Shown here one piece after another: positions 36,355-44,917 of a stretch of 64,000 bases of DNA; the stretch's first letter is position 1; each line of letters begins with the position of its first letter. Position numbers and translations under genes: made by a program. The notes under the pieces were generated by a model. It ran no database searches, was not told the origin of the DNA, and was given only the letters and a program-made list of their open reading frames with translations. The stretch comes from Myxococcus fulvus. GTDB lineage: Bacteria; Myxococcota; Myxococcia; Myxococcales; Myxococcaceae. The stretch lies in assembly GCF_900111765.1 (NCBI RefSeq), contig NZ_FOIB01000004.1:434001-498000 (forward strand). The letters are read 5' to 3'.

Positions 36355-36999
36355 ATGACGACCCGGGCGAAGAAGGCGGCGGCGCCCAAGCGGCGCACGT
36401 ACCACCACGGGGATTTGCGGCAGGCGCTGGTGGACGCGACGTTGAAGCTCATCGCGACGGAGGACGTGGGCGCGGTGTCGCTGCGGGAGGTGGCCCGGCG
36501 CGCGGGCGTCACGGCGGCGGCGCCGTACCACCACTTCCGGGACAAGGATGCGCTCCTGGCGGCGGTGGCGGAGGAGGGCTATCGGGCGCTCAACGCGCGG
36601 ATGGACGAGGCGATGACGAAGGCCCGGTCGCCGCGTCTCGACACGCAGCTCAAGGCGCTCGCGCGGTGCTACGTGCGCTTCGCGGTGGAGCACCCGGCGC
36701 ACTACCGGGTGATGTTCCGTCAGGAGTGGAGCGACGAGGAGAAGTACGCAGGCATCCACACCGAAGGCATGCGTGCCTACGCGCGGTTGCAGGAGCTGGC
36801 GCAGGAGGCTCGCGTGGCCTCGGGTGGCAAGGTGGACATGGACATCCTGGCCTTCACCATCTGGTCCTGGGTGCACGGGCTCGCGTCGCTATGGAACGAG
36901 GGGCCGCTGCGCAAGAAGAGCCAGAGTGACTCGATTGAGCCGCTGTTGGAGCGCTCGTCGGAGATGTTCGTCGGGTGGGTGGTGGGCAAGGCGCCGTGA
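36355..36999 (+). CDS. TetR-family transcriptional regulator
   Basis: 214 residues. The basic N-terminus (KKAAAPKRRTYHHGD) and helix-turn-helix (VGAVSLREVARRAGVTAAAPYHHFRDKDALL, about 38-68) are intact; the C-terminal ligand domain is of the TetR_C-WHG type (CYVRFAVEHPAHYRVMF, IWSWVHGLASL). It probably represses the divergent epimerase gene. Confidence 0.92.
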   Translation: MTTRAKKAAAPKRRTYHHGDLRQALVDATLKLIATEDVGAVSLREVARRAGVTAAAPYHHFRDKDALLAAVAEEGYRALNARMDEAMTKARSPRLDTQLKALARCYVRFAVEHPAHYRVMFRQEWSDEEKYAGIHTEGMRAYARLQELAQEARVASGGKVDMDILAFTIWSWVHGLASLWNEGPLRKKSQSDSIEPLLERSSEMFVGWVVGKAP

Positions 37000-37007
37000 G
37001 GCGCGGC

Positions 37008-38105
37008 TCACCCGACGACGGTGTGGAGGATGCGCTCGAAGAGCCACGGGCTGTGGCCGAGCATCCGGACGATGGGGCGTCGCAGCCTGGGACGGCGCGC
37101 CAGCATCAAGAGGGAGCGCGTGGCCCAGGCGTACTTGCGGAACACCTGTTGGAAGCGCGCCTCGTAGGGCTGGAGCACGTCGCGCGTCGCCCCTCTCGTG
37201 AGCGCGTCGGGCAGGAGCGCGCCCAGCGACTCCGCGCAGGAGAAGGCGAGGGAGAGGCCTTCTCCGGTGAGCGCGTCCACGTAGCCCGCGGCGTCGCCCA
37301 CCAGGGCGAAGCGGTCCGCCACGCGCACGCGGGCCACGCGCGCCAGGGGACCCGCGCCTCGCACCTGGGAGTCCGGCGTCGCGGCGGACAGTCGCGCTTC
37401 GATTTTCGGGAAGCGGGAGAGCAAGGTCTCGAAGCCCACGCGCCCCTCCACGCCTCCGTCCTCCCAGAGGAAGGCGAGCCCCACGCGCCGGGCGCCCGCG
37501 GGCGTGACGTAGGCCTCCACGCCGTTCGCGAAGTGCACCTCGACGTAGGGGGACCAGGGCTCGAGTTGGAAGTGGCGGCGCAGGCCGAAGCGGCGAGGCC
37601 CCTCCGCGTCCATCTCCAGTCCCTCCGCGCGCCGCAGGGGTGAGGCGAGCCCATCCGCGGCCACCAGCATCCGCGCCTGGACCTCACCTTCGACCAGCTC
37701 CAGCGTCACACCGTCGCCGACGCGGCGATGCGACACCACATGGGTGCGCTCGCGGAGCTGTGCGCCCACTTCGCGCGCGCGGGTGACGAGCGCCTCGGCG
37801 AGCGCCACCCGACGCACGCCGAGCCCTCCTGGGGCGGGGAGGAGCCCCTCCGCCGTGCTGCCATCCTCCTGCACGTAGCGGATGCCCACGAACGGCGCGC
37901 TCTGCGAGCGGTCCAGGTGCGTGAGCGCGCCCAGCCGCTCCAGGGCCGCGAGCCCCGCGGGCATGAGCCCCTCGCCGCAGGCCTTGTCGGCCGGGAAGGA
38001 GGCGCGCTCCAACACCACGGTGTTCAGCCCCCGCGTCGCGGCGTGGATGGCCACGGCGAGCCCGGCCGGGCCTCCTCCCACCACCGCGACGTCATACCGA
38101 CTCAT
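37008..38105 (-). CDS. FAD-dependent oxidoreductase (geranylgeranyl reductase/monooxygenase family)
   Basis: 365 residues from the ATG at 38105. FAD site VVGGGPAGLAVA (about 8-19), GEGLMPAGLAAL and GDAAGYVDALTGEGLSLA near 275 are the family blocks. By its place at the end of the type III PKS cluster it may hydroxylate or oxidise the alkyl-phenol, as SrsC does in the Streptomyces phenolic-lipid operon; reduction of an isoprenoid is an alternative. It is separated from the FAAL gene by 201 bases. Confidence 0.85.
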   Translation of the reverse strand: MSRYDVAVVGGGPAGLAVAIHAATRGLNTVVLERASFPADKACGEGLMPAGLAALERLGALTHLDRSQSAPFVGIRYVQEDGSTAEGLLPAPGGLGVRRVALAEALVTRAREVGAQLRERTHVVSHRRVGDGVTLELVEGEVQARMLVAADGLASPLRRAEGLEMDAEGPRRFGLRRHFQLEPWSPYVEVHFANGVEAYVTPAGARRVGLAFLWEDGGVEGRVGFETLLSRFPKIEARLSAATPDSQVRGAGPLARVARVRVADRFALVGDAAGYVDALTGEGLSLAFSCAESLGALLPDALTRGATRDVLQPYEARFQQVFRKYAWATRSLLMLARRPRLRRPIVRMLGHSPWLFERILHTVVG

Positions 38106-38306
38106 GGCGCGGACTCCGCCAGAGGCCTCGCCGCCGCGCAATGGCGCCACGTCCGGGTGCCGCGCGGTGCTCGGCCCCGCGTGGCGCTCGGCCTCTCGCC
38201 ACCTGTCGCGCAGAGGACGCACGGGCGGGCGGCTCCCGCCAGGTCAAGCGCGGCGCGGCGTCTCACGAACGAAGCTCCTTGCCCATCCCCTCCGAGAGCC
38301 GACGAC

Positions 38307-40061
38307 TCACGTATCGTGCTCCGCCCGCGCCATGGCGAGCGCGCTGCGCGCCATCTCCACCGCCATGCCCACCATGCCCACCTTCTTCGGCGGCGACAGC
38401 TCTCCGGTGAGGTAACGCCGCAGCGCCTCCATCCGACGCAGCTTCCCGCTCGACGTGCGAGGCAGCGTCCCCGGCTCCAACAGCTTCACCGTGTGCGGAC
38501 GCACGCCCGTGGCCTCCACCACCGCCGCGCGGATGCGCTCCTCCACCGCCTCGTCGGCATCCGTCCCACCCCGCTCCGCGAGGATGAGCAGCGCCTCGTC
38601 CTGCCCACCCTCGGGCGTGAAGCCGAGCGCCACCGCGCAACCCGTGCGCACGCCCTCCACCGACTGGAGCGGCTCCTCGAAGGACTGCGGCGCGTGGTTC
38701 GCCCCGCGGATGATGACCACGTCCTTCGCGCGCCCCGTCAGGTACAGCTCCCCCTCCGCGATGAAGCCCAGGTCTCCCGTGTCCAGCCACCCGTCCAGCG
38801 TCAGCGCGCGCCGCGTGGACAACGCGTCCCCGAAGTAGCTGTGCATCAGCGATGGCCCGCGCGTGAAGACCTTACCCACGCGCTTGTCCGGCAACACCCC
38901 GCCCTGCTCGTCGCGAACCTCCACCTCGAAGCCCGCCACCGGACAGCCCACGCTCACCAATGGCCGCGCGCCCTCCTCCACCCGCCCCTCGCTCGCGAGC
39001 AGCCCCGGGTCCACGCCCAGCGAGCGCGGCCCCCTCCCCTCCGGAGGGAACGTCACGGCCAGCGACGCCTCGGACAGCCCGTACACCGGCCGCAGCGCGC
39101 GCGCGGAGAAGCCCCACCGCTCGAAGCGCTCCACGAAGCGCCGCAGCGTCTCCGAGGACACCGGCTCCGCGCCGTTGAGCGCGTGCTTCCACGACGACAG
39201 GTCCACGCCCTCCAGCTCCGCGTCCTTCACCCGCTTCAAGCACAGGCCATACGCGAAGTTCGGCGCCGGCGAGATGAAGCCCCGATGCCTGGACACCGCG
39301 CGCAGCCACAGCGCGGGGCGCGCCAGGAAGGCCTCGGGCGGAATCAGCACCAGGTGCCCCGGGTAGTGCAGCGCCGAGAGCAGACAGCCGATGAGCCCCA
39401 TGTCGTGGTACAGCGGCAGCCAGCTCACGCCCACCCGGGGACTGTCGGGCGGCACCGGCATCGCCACCTCCAGCGCCCTCAACTGCGACAGCAGCGCCCC
39501 GTGCGTCAGCGCCACCGGCTTCGGGTCCACCGTGGAGCCGGAGGAGAACTGGATGAGGCCCAGCGCGTCCGCGCCCACCGCCACCTCGCGCCCTTCGTCG
39601 TCGCGCGAGACGTCCTCCACCGTGTGACAGCCCAGGCGGGGACGGGACCTCTCCACGCTCGGCCCCAACAGCAGCCGCACCCGCGAGTCCGTCAGCACCA
39701 GGCACGACTCCGTCACCTGGAGCATCCGCGCCGTCGCCCGGTGGTACTCCTCCAGCCGCCCCAGCCGCACCGGCGGATACAGCGGCACCGGCACCGCGCC
39801 CGCGAGCAGCGCGCCGAAGTAGGCATCCATGAAGGCCGGCGAGGTGGGCAGCAGCAGCGCCACCCGCTCCCCCTCGCGCACACCCAGGCGCAACAGCCCC
39901 GCCGCCGTGCGCCGCGCGCGTTGGTACACCTCCGCCCAGGACAGCGAGGTCTCCTTCTCGGCCGCGTCCACGAACGTCAACCGGAAGTCCGTCCCGGCCG
40001 TCGAGGCGAGCATCGCGTTCACCGTGGCGAACCGTAACGCGGGCAGCGTGGGTCCCCTCAC
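38307..40061 (-). CDS. Fatty acyl-AMP ligase (FAAL)
   Basis: 584 residues from GTG at 40061, which overlaps the ACP stop as GTGA. ATP site FSSGSTVDPKPVALTH, WLPLYHDMGLIG (a FAAL hallmark), DTGDLGF and a C-terminal TSSGKLRR lysine are present. FAALs activate fatty acids as acyl-AMP and load them straight onto an ACP, which is encoded immediately upstream. That makes it the likely starter-supply enzyme of the PKS cluster. An alternative ATG lies 16 codons into the protein. Confidence 0.9.
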   Translation of the reverse strand: MRGPTLPALRFATVNAMLASTAGTDFRLTFVDAAEKETSLSWAEVYQRARRTAAGLLRLGVREGERVALLLPTSPAFMDAYFGALLAGAVPVPLYPPVRLGRLEEYHRATARMLQVTESCLVLTDSRVRLLLGPSVERSRPRLGCHTVEDVSRDDEGREVAVGADALGLIQFSSGSTVDPKPVALTHGALLSQLRALEVAMPVPPDSPRVGVSWLPLYHDMGLIGCLLSALHYPGHLVLIPPEAFLARPALWLRAVSRHRGFISPAPNFAYGLCLKRVKDAELEGVDLSSWKHALNGAEPVSSETLRRFVERFERWGFSARALRPVYGLSEASLAVTFPPEGRGPRSLGVDPGLLASEGRVEEGARPLVSVGCPVAGFEVEVRDEQGGVLPDKRVGKVFTRGPSLMHSYFGDALSTRRALTLDGWLDTGDLGFIAEGELYLTGRAKDVVIIRGANHAPQSFEEPLQSVEGVRTGCAVALGFTPEGGQDEALLILAERGGTDADEAVEERIRAAVVEATGVRPHTVKLLEPGTLPRTSSGKLRRMEALRRYLTGELSPPKKVGMVGMAVEMARSALAMARAEHDT

Positions 40062-40336
40062 GAACGGACCTCCGTCGCCACGCGCGAGGTGGACAGCACG
40101 CGTCGCTCCACCAGCTTCACCAAATCTCCCACCGTGCGCACCCCCTGCGCGTCCTCCTCCGACAAGCGGATGCGGAAGCGGTTCTCCAGCCCCACCGCCA
40201 GCACCGTCAGCCCCAGGCTGTCGAGCTGCAGGTCGCGCACGAGGTCGAGCCCGGACTCCACCTCCCCCTTCCACTCCAGCTCCTCGGCGGCGATGCGACG
40301 AATCTCCGCCAGGACCTCCAGTTCGAGCTCAGCCAC
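40058..40336 (-). CDS. Acyl carrier protein
   Basis: 92 residues from the GTG at 40336, overlapping the methyltransferase stop by 8 bases. DLQLDSLGLTVL carries the phosphopantetheine Ser40. The acidic four-helix ACP pattern is clear. It is sandwiched between the ICMT-type methyltransferase and FAAL genes, and is therefore probably charged by FAAL and read by the type III PKS. Confidence 0.88.
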   Translation of the reverse strand: MAELELEVLAEIRRIAAEELEWKGEVESGLDLVRDLQLDSLGLTVLAVGLENRFRIRLSEEDAQGVRTVGDLVKLVERRVLSTSRVATEVRS

Positions 40337-40904
40337 GGGGCACCTCCGGAAGGAAACGGGGACGATGGGAGAACGCCTTCGCGTACACATCCCCCAGGGC
40401 CGCCTCCTCCGCGCGGATGCGCACGAAGAGCAACCCCAGGTTCCCCACCGAGAAGCACACGGCCGTCCACCACGCGCCATGGATGAGCGGCACACACGCC
40501 AGCTCCAGCACCACCGCGACGTAGTTGGGGTGGCGCAGGAAGCGGTACGGCCCGCCCTCCACGGGGGGCAGGTCCGGCACGACGATGATGCGCGAGTTCC
40601 ACCGCGAGCCCAGCGTGGAGATGGCCCAGTAGCGAAGCCCCTGCGCCACCAGCGCGCCGCCCAGCGCCACCCAACCCAACACGCCCGGGAAGGGCCGATG
40701 CAGGAGGAACACCTCCGCCACGCACGCGACGAGGAACAGCGTGTGGAACACCACCATGAAGCGGTAGTGGCGCTGCCCCGTCTCCACCCCGCCCCGCGCG
40801 AAGGCCCACGCCGCGTTGCGCTTGGAGAGCACCAACTCCACGAGCCGCTCCAGCACGAGCGCGCCCATGTACCCGAGGAACACCCCTTGCGTGAGCGTCA
40901 CCAT
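40329..40904 (-). CDS. Isoprenylcysteine carboxyl methyltransferase (ICMT)-family protein
   Basis: 191 residues from the ATG at 40904; four or five membrane spans. The C-terminal GGPYRFLRHPNYVAVVLELA and RIRAEEAAL blocks are the ICMT/phospholipid methyltransferase signature. In type III PKS operons (Bacillus BpsB, Streptomyces SrsB) such proteins O-methylate alkylpyrones or alkylresorcinols at the membrane. The start overlaps the PKS stop by 7 bases (ATGGTGA). Confidence 0.87.
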   Translation of the reverse strand: MVTLTQGVFLGYMGALVLERLVELVLSKRNAAWAFARGGVETGQRHYRFMVVFHTLFLVACVAEVFLLHRPFPGVLGWVALGGALVAQGLRYWAISTLGSRWNSRIIVVPDLPPVEGGPYRFLRHPNYVAVVLELACVPLIHGAWWTAVCFSVGNLGLLFVRIRAEEAALGDVYAKAFSHRPRFLPEVPRG

Positions 40905-41983
40905 CGCAGGAGCACCATCTCCGCGCAGAAGCCCGGCCCCATCGCCATCATCAGGCCCCAGTCCCCCGGCTTCGCGTCCGCCTTCTCCAGCGTCTCGCCC
41001 AGCACGAAGAGCACCGACGAGGAGGACAGGTTGCCCACCTCGCGCAGCGACGCCCACGAGCGCGTGAGCGCCTCCTGCGGCAGCTCCAGCGCCTGCTCGA
41101 AGGACTCGAGCACCTTGGGGCCGCCGGTATGCGCCACCCAGTGGCGGATGTCACTTCGCTGCAATCCGTGGCTCGCGAGGAAGGCGTCCACGTTGCCGCG
41201 GATGTGGTCCTTGACCAGGTGGGGCACCTTCGCGGACAGCACGACCTTGAAGCCCGAGTCCACCACGTCCCAGCCCATGGTGCGCTCGGTGTCCGGGTAG
41301 AAGACGGAGCGCGAGGCCACCACGCGGGGACCTCGGGCGCCTGGCGCCTGGGCGCCTCGGAGCACCGCGCACGCGGCGCCGTCGCCGAAGAGGCCGGAGG
41401 CGATGATGTTGGGGATGGACAGGTCCTCGCGCTGCAGCGTCAGCGAGCACAACTCCGCGGACACCAGCAGCGCGGTGTGCGTGGGGAAGGCGCGCAGGTA
41501 GTCGGCGGCCCGCGCCATGCCGGCCGCGCCCGCGACGCAGCCGAGCCCGAAGATGGGCGTGCGCTTGAAGTCCTCGCGGAAGCGCAGCCTGTTGGCGAGC
41601 CTCGCCTCGACGCTGGGAGTGGAGATGCCTGTCACGGTGACGAAGAAGACATGGTCCACGTCCGACGGCGTCAGCTCCGCCTGTTCCAGCGTCTGGCGCA
41701 CCACCACTTCGCTGAGGGCGGTGGCCTCGCGAATCCAGGCGTCGTTGCGTTGCTGGAACGTGACGAGCTCGCGGTAGGCGTCGATGGGGAGCGCCAGGTA
41801 GCGGCCACCGACCTGGACGGCGCGGTGCAGGTCTTCCAGGCGCTCCAGGTTGAAGTGGCGCGTGGCCCACAGCTCCCGGAAGGCGGCGATGAGCTGCTCC
41901 TGCGAAGCGTAGTGAGGCGGGAGGGCTCTTCCCACGGAGCGGATGAAGGGCGAGCTGCTGTCCTGGCCGGTTGCGCTGTGCAT
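40898..41983 (-). CDS. Type III polyketide synthase
   Basis: 361 residues. The catalytic triad is at the expected spacing: Cys149 (FGLGCVAGAAG), His285 (VAHTGGPK) and Asn318 (EVGNLSSSS). It is a chalcone-synthase-fold enzyme that extends an acyl starter with malonyl-CoA and cyclises it to resorcinols or pyrones. Bacterial members with adjacent ICMT methyltransferases mostly make long-chain alkylresorcinols or alkylpyrones. The gene is first in a four-gene block with overlapping start/stop codons. Confidence 0.93.
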   Translation of the reverse strand: MHSATGQDSSSPFIRSVGRALPPHYASQEQLIAAFRELWATRHFNLERLEDLHRAVQVGGRYLALPIDAYRELVTFQQRNDAWIREATALSEVVVRQTLEQAELTPSDVDHVFFVTVTGISTPSVEARLANRLRFREDFKRTPIFGLGCVAGAAGMARAADYLRAFPTHTALLVSAELCSLTLQREDLSIPNIIASGLFGDGAACAVLRGAQAPGARGPRVVASRSVFYPDTERTMGWDVVDSGFKVVLSAKVPHLVKDHIRGNVDAFLASHGLQRSDIRHWVAHTGGPKVLESFEQALELPQEALTRSWASLREVGNLSSSSVLFVLGETLEKADAKPGDWGLMMAMGPGFCAEMVLLRW

Positions 41984-42245
41984 GAAGGTCTCGGGTCCGT
42001 GCGGCGCTCAGGGGTACGCTTAGTCGGAACCCGTGGTGGACGCGACCCCTGTCCCCACGACTGAACGAGTCCCGACGCCGCAGCGCCTTTCAGTGTCACA
42101 CGGTAGACGGCGGGCCCTCGCGCGTGAAGGTACCGGGCTCCCCGTGTCTCGCGGAGGACAGCGGACCGCGTGCGCTGGGACGACCTTCGACACGCCTTGG
42201 GCACACCTTCCTGCGCGAGGGCGGCCCGCGCTAGCGTGCGGCGCG

Positions 42246-43361
42246 ATGAGATTCGCAACCGTTGTCCTGGGCGCCGTGCTCCTGGGCCTCACCGCATGTG
42301 GTCATTCGCGTCCGATTCCCACCCTGCCCGCGAGCCACGGCCAGCTCTCCTGGGCCATGGACGAGTACCTGAATCCGCGCCCCCACAGCCCGCCCGTGTA
42401 CATGGGGGTGCTCGCCCCGCGTCGCAATACCGACCCGAGCGTCAGCGTGACCGTCGAGGAGGCCCCCGCCATCTTCGAGGAGGCCAAGAGAGTCCTCGCG
42501 GGCAAGCCCACCGAGGAGCAGGTCAGACAAGCCCAGGCGGACCTCGGCGCCGCCTGCGTGCTGGCGGACCTGATTCAGGCCTGCGACTTCCTGCGCGAGG
42601 AGTTCGGGCCGCCCGTGGGCTACTGGCGGGTGGTGCACGAGTTTCCTCACGAGGTCTATCGCCAGAAGACCCTCGCGATGGTCGTCGTCGAGTTCATCGT
42701 CGGGACGAACGGGCGCCCGCGGGACATCCGGCTCGTGGAGTCCGCGACCGACGCCCTCGACGAGGCCACGCTGAAGACCGTGGCGAGCATGCGCTTCCAC
42801 CCGGCGACTCTCGCGGGCCATCCCATCCAAATCCACTACACCGTCAAGCGGGACACCGTCACTTCGGAGATGGACCTCACGCCGGAGCAGGAGCTCGCGT
42901 GGGGCATGACGCGTGCGAAGGCCTTCCCCGACAGCGTCGAGGCCTGGGGCCACCTGGCGCGGGCCATGGCGAGAGACCGCCCCGAGGACCCGGGCTACGA
43001 AGAGGCGCTGCGCAGGCTGAACAAGCTCAGCCCCGAGTACTGGTGGAGCGCGACGGAGCTGGCCTGGCTGTACGCGAAGGCCGGGCGTCACGAGGAGGCG
43101 GCCCCGCTCGCGCGTATCGGGCGCAGGGCTCGCGACAACGCCTATGCGCTGGAGACGAGCGCCCTGGTCGCCTTCCATCAGGGCCGCTGCCAGGAGGCCG
43201 TCCAGGAGCAGCAGGAGGCCGTCACGAAGCTGCCCGAAGCGTGGCCCCGTGGGGAACGGGAGCGCTTCCAGCGCGCGCTCACCGAGTACCAGAGGCAGTG
43301 CCCGCCCGCGTCGCCCGAAGCACCGTCGACGCCCCACGCCGAGGCGCCCACGGTCCCCTGA
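42246..43361 (+). CDS. TonB C-terminal domain and TPR lipoprotein
   Basis: 371 residues from the ATG at 42246; lipobox LTAC (Cys18). The middle (about 128-205) matches a TonB C-terminal domain (MVVVEFIVGTNGRPRDIRLVES, ...TLKTVASMRFHPATLAG...). The C-terminal ~150 residues are TPR-like helices (ELAWLYAKAGRHEEAAPLAR, AYALETSALVAFHQGRCQEA). No N-terminal TonB anchor is seen, so it is not a classical energy transducer. It may scaffold an envelope complex; the role is unknown. Confidence 0.8.
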   Translation: MRFATVVLGAVLLGLTACGHSRPIPTLPASHGQLSWAMDEYLNPRPHSPPVYMGVLAPRRNTDPSVSVTVEEAPAIFEEAKRVLAGKPTEEQVRQAQADLGAACVLADLIQACDFLREEFGPPVGYWRVVHEFPHEVYRQKTLAMVVVEFIVGTNGRPRDIRLVESATDALDEATLKTVASMRFHPATLAGHPIQIHYTVKRDTVTSEMDLTPEQELAWGMTRAKAFPDSVEAWGHLARAMARDRPEDPGYEEALRRLNKLSPEYWWSATELAWLYAKAGRHEEAAPLARIGRRARDNAYALETSALVAFHQGRCQEAVQEQQEAVTKLPEAWPRGERERFQRALTEYQRQCPPASPEAPSTPHAEAPTVP

Positions 43362-43377
43362 CTTAGGCGAAGCGGAC

Positions 43378-43407
43378 CTCGGAGCCGTCATGGACAGCGG
43401 CTCCGAG
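43378..43407. terminator. Bidirectional hairpin between convergent genes
   Basis: CTCGGAGCCG (43378-43387) and CGGCTCCGAG (43398-43407) form a perfect 10-base stem with a 10-base loop, between the TPR lipoprotein stop and the metalloprotease stop. Confidence 0.65.
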
Positions 43408-43420
43408 CGCCTCACCGCCG

Positions 43421-44917
43421 CTACGACCGCCGTCGCCGTCCCAGCCCCACGAGCACCAGCGCCGCCCAGCCCAGCGCACCGGGCGCGGCCGCGCAGCCAC
43501 CGTCGTCGTCATCGTCGGGAGTCACGGGCACCTCGGGCTCGGGCTCCGGCTCGGGCTCCGGTGTCACCTCGACACACGGCGCGCCGGACGTCTCACCCGT
43601 GAGGCACAGCGTGCCGTAGCGGCCCGTGCCCTCGTGGCGACCATCCACCACCGCGATGATGACCCGGCTCGCATCCGTCGCCGTCACGTTCGCGGTCAGC
43701 GTCCCCGGTCCATCCACGCGCGTCACCCGCAGCACCGCGGTGTCCGTCACCGCCGCCACCAGCAGGTGCTGCTGCGACGAGTTCGCCACGTCCCGAGGCG
43801 TATACCGCGCCCACACCCGCTCCGAGCCACCCGGCACCTCGAAGTAGCGCGCCGACGCCGTCGTCAGCCGGACGCCCTCCTCCTGATAGGGCAGCGTCTT
43901 CGCGGCGGGCTTGAGCCCTTCGTACCCACCGCCCCGCGCGTAGCCCTGCGACGCATTCGCCCGCGCGCCCGTGGACAGGTTCCACGTCGAGAACTCCGTG
44001 AACGCGGCATCGAAGCTCAAGCTCCAGTCACGGTTCAGGAGGCGGTCCACCAACACCGGCCAGCGCACCTCCGGCGAGGTGACGCTCTCCTCCCACAGCC
44101 GCAGGATGGCCGCGTCACCCACGCGCTCACCCAGGTACTGGAAGAACAAGCCCGAGCCATAGCTGAACGACGCCGCCGGCCCCGTGGGGTCCTGCACCAG
44201 GCTGGAGTCCGTGCGCGACAGGTACGACGCGGAGAAGTGCTCCAGGTCATCCAGCGACGCGTCGAACCGCTCGCTCGCCCACACCGCCGTGCCCTCCGTC
44301 ACCACGCCGCCCATGCCCGTCCGATACGCGGACTGCACCGCATGGAAGAACTCGTGGCTTGCGAGGATGTCCACCGCCGTCTCGTACGACGGGTAGCTGT
44401 AGCCCGCGAAGTCGTTCTCCTGGAGCATGTGCCCCACGCACCGCAGGCCCGACTCCGTCTCGCAGTCGTCCAGCCGGAACGCCCCGTCGGCGACTCCGGC
44501 GAAGTCCACCAGGTACACGTCGAACAGCCCGTCCCCGCCGTTGTCCGCCACCGCCGCGTCGCTGCCCGGCAACACGAAGCCCAGGCTCACGTAGAAGTCC
44601 GCGACGCGCTCATACGCGCGCCCGACGACCTCGACGGCGTCGGGCACGCCACTGCCATCGGCATCCCCCGCCGGCACCGCGTTGAGCCCGACGCGGGAGA
44701 AGTGGATGCGGAAGCGCCCCTTCGGGGACACCACCGACTCCACCTGCTCACCCGCGCCGAAGCTCGGCGGCACCGCCAGGGGCGAGGTGGGGCGCGCTCC
44801 CGTCTGCTGCCCCTGTCGCCCCTCGGTCAACGTCTCCGGACGCTCGTGCGGCGCCCGCGTCGACTCCACGGGGCCACATCCCAGGGGGAGCAGCAGAAGC
44901 CACGCCCCGAGCCTCAC
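43421..44917 (-). CDS. MYXO-CTERM metalloprotease lipoprotein (MXAN_6640-like)
   Basis: 498 residues from the GTG at 44917, overlapping the HmuY stop as GTGA. A short lipoprotein signal (LPLGC, Cys14) is followed by HEFFH (188-192), the zinc HExxH motif, with EGTAVW downstream as third ligand region. A GDADGSGVPDAVE calcium-like loop lies near residue 84. The C-terminus is acidic (EPEPEPEPE...DDDDDGG) and ends with a MYXO-CTERM tail (GGC, a hydrophobic span, GRRRRS). From memory it resembles a family named after M. xanthus MXAN_6640. A secreted surface protease is likely; the pairing with a heme-binding protein suggests heme release. Confidence 0.85.
   Translation of the reverse strand: MRLGAWLLLLPLGCGPVESTRAPHERPETLTEGRQGQQTGARPTSPLAVPPSFGAGEQVESVVSPKGRFRIHFSRVGLNAVPAGDADGSGVPDAVEVVGRAYERVADFYVSLGFVLPGSDAAVADNGGDGLFDVYLVDFAGVADGAFRLDDCETESGLRCVGHMLQENDFAGYSYPSYETAVDILASHEFFHAVQSAYRTGMGGVVTEGTAVWASERFDASLDDLEHFSASYLSRTDSSLVQDPTGPAASFSYGSGLFFQYLGERVGDAAILRLWEESVTSPEVRWPVLVDRLLNRDWSLSFDAAFTEFSTWNLSTGARANASQGYARGGGYEGLKPAAKTLPYQEEGVRLTTASARYFEVPGGSERVWARYTPRDVANSSQQHLLVAAVTDTAVLRVTRVDGPGTLTANVTATDASRVIIAVVDGRHEGTGRYGTLCLTGETSGAPCVEVTPEPEPEPEPEVPVTPDDDDDGGCAAAPGALGWAALVLVGLGRRRRS

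Noticed and set aside
37728..40037. Plus-strand frame of ~769 codons over the FAAL/flavoprotein genes
   Set aside because: Antisense to well-supported FAAL; low-complexity His/Arg composition.
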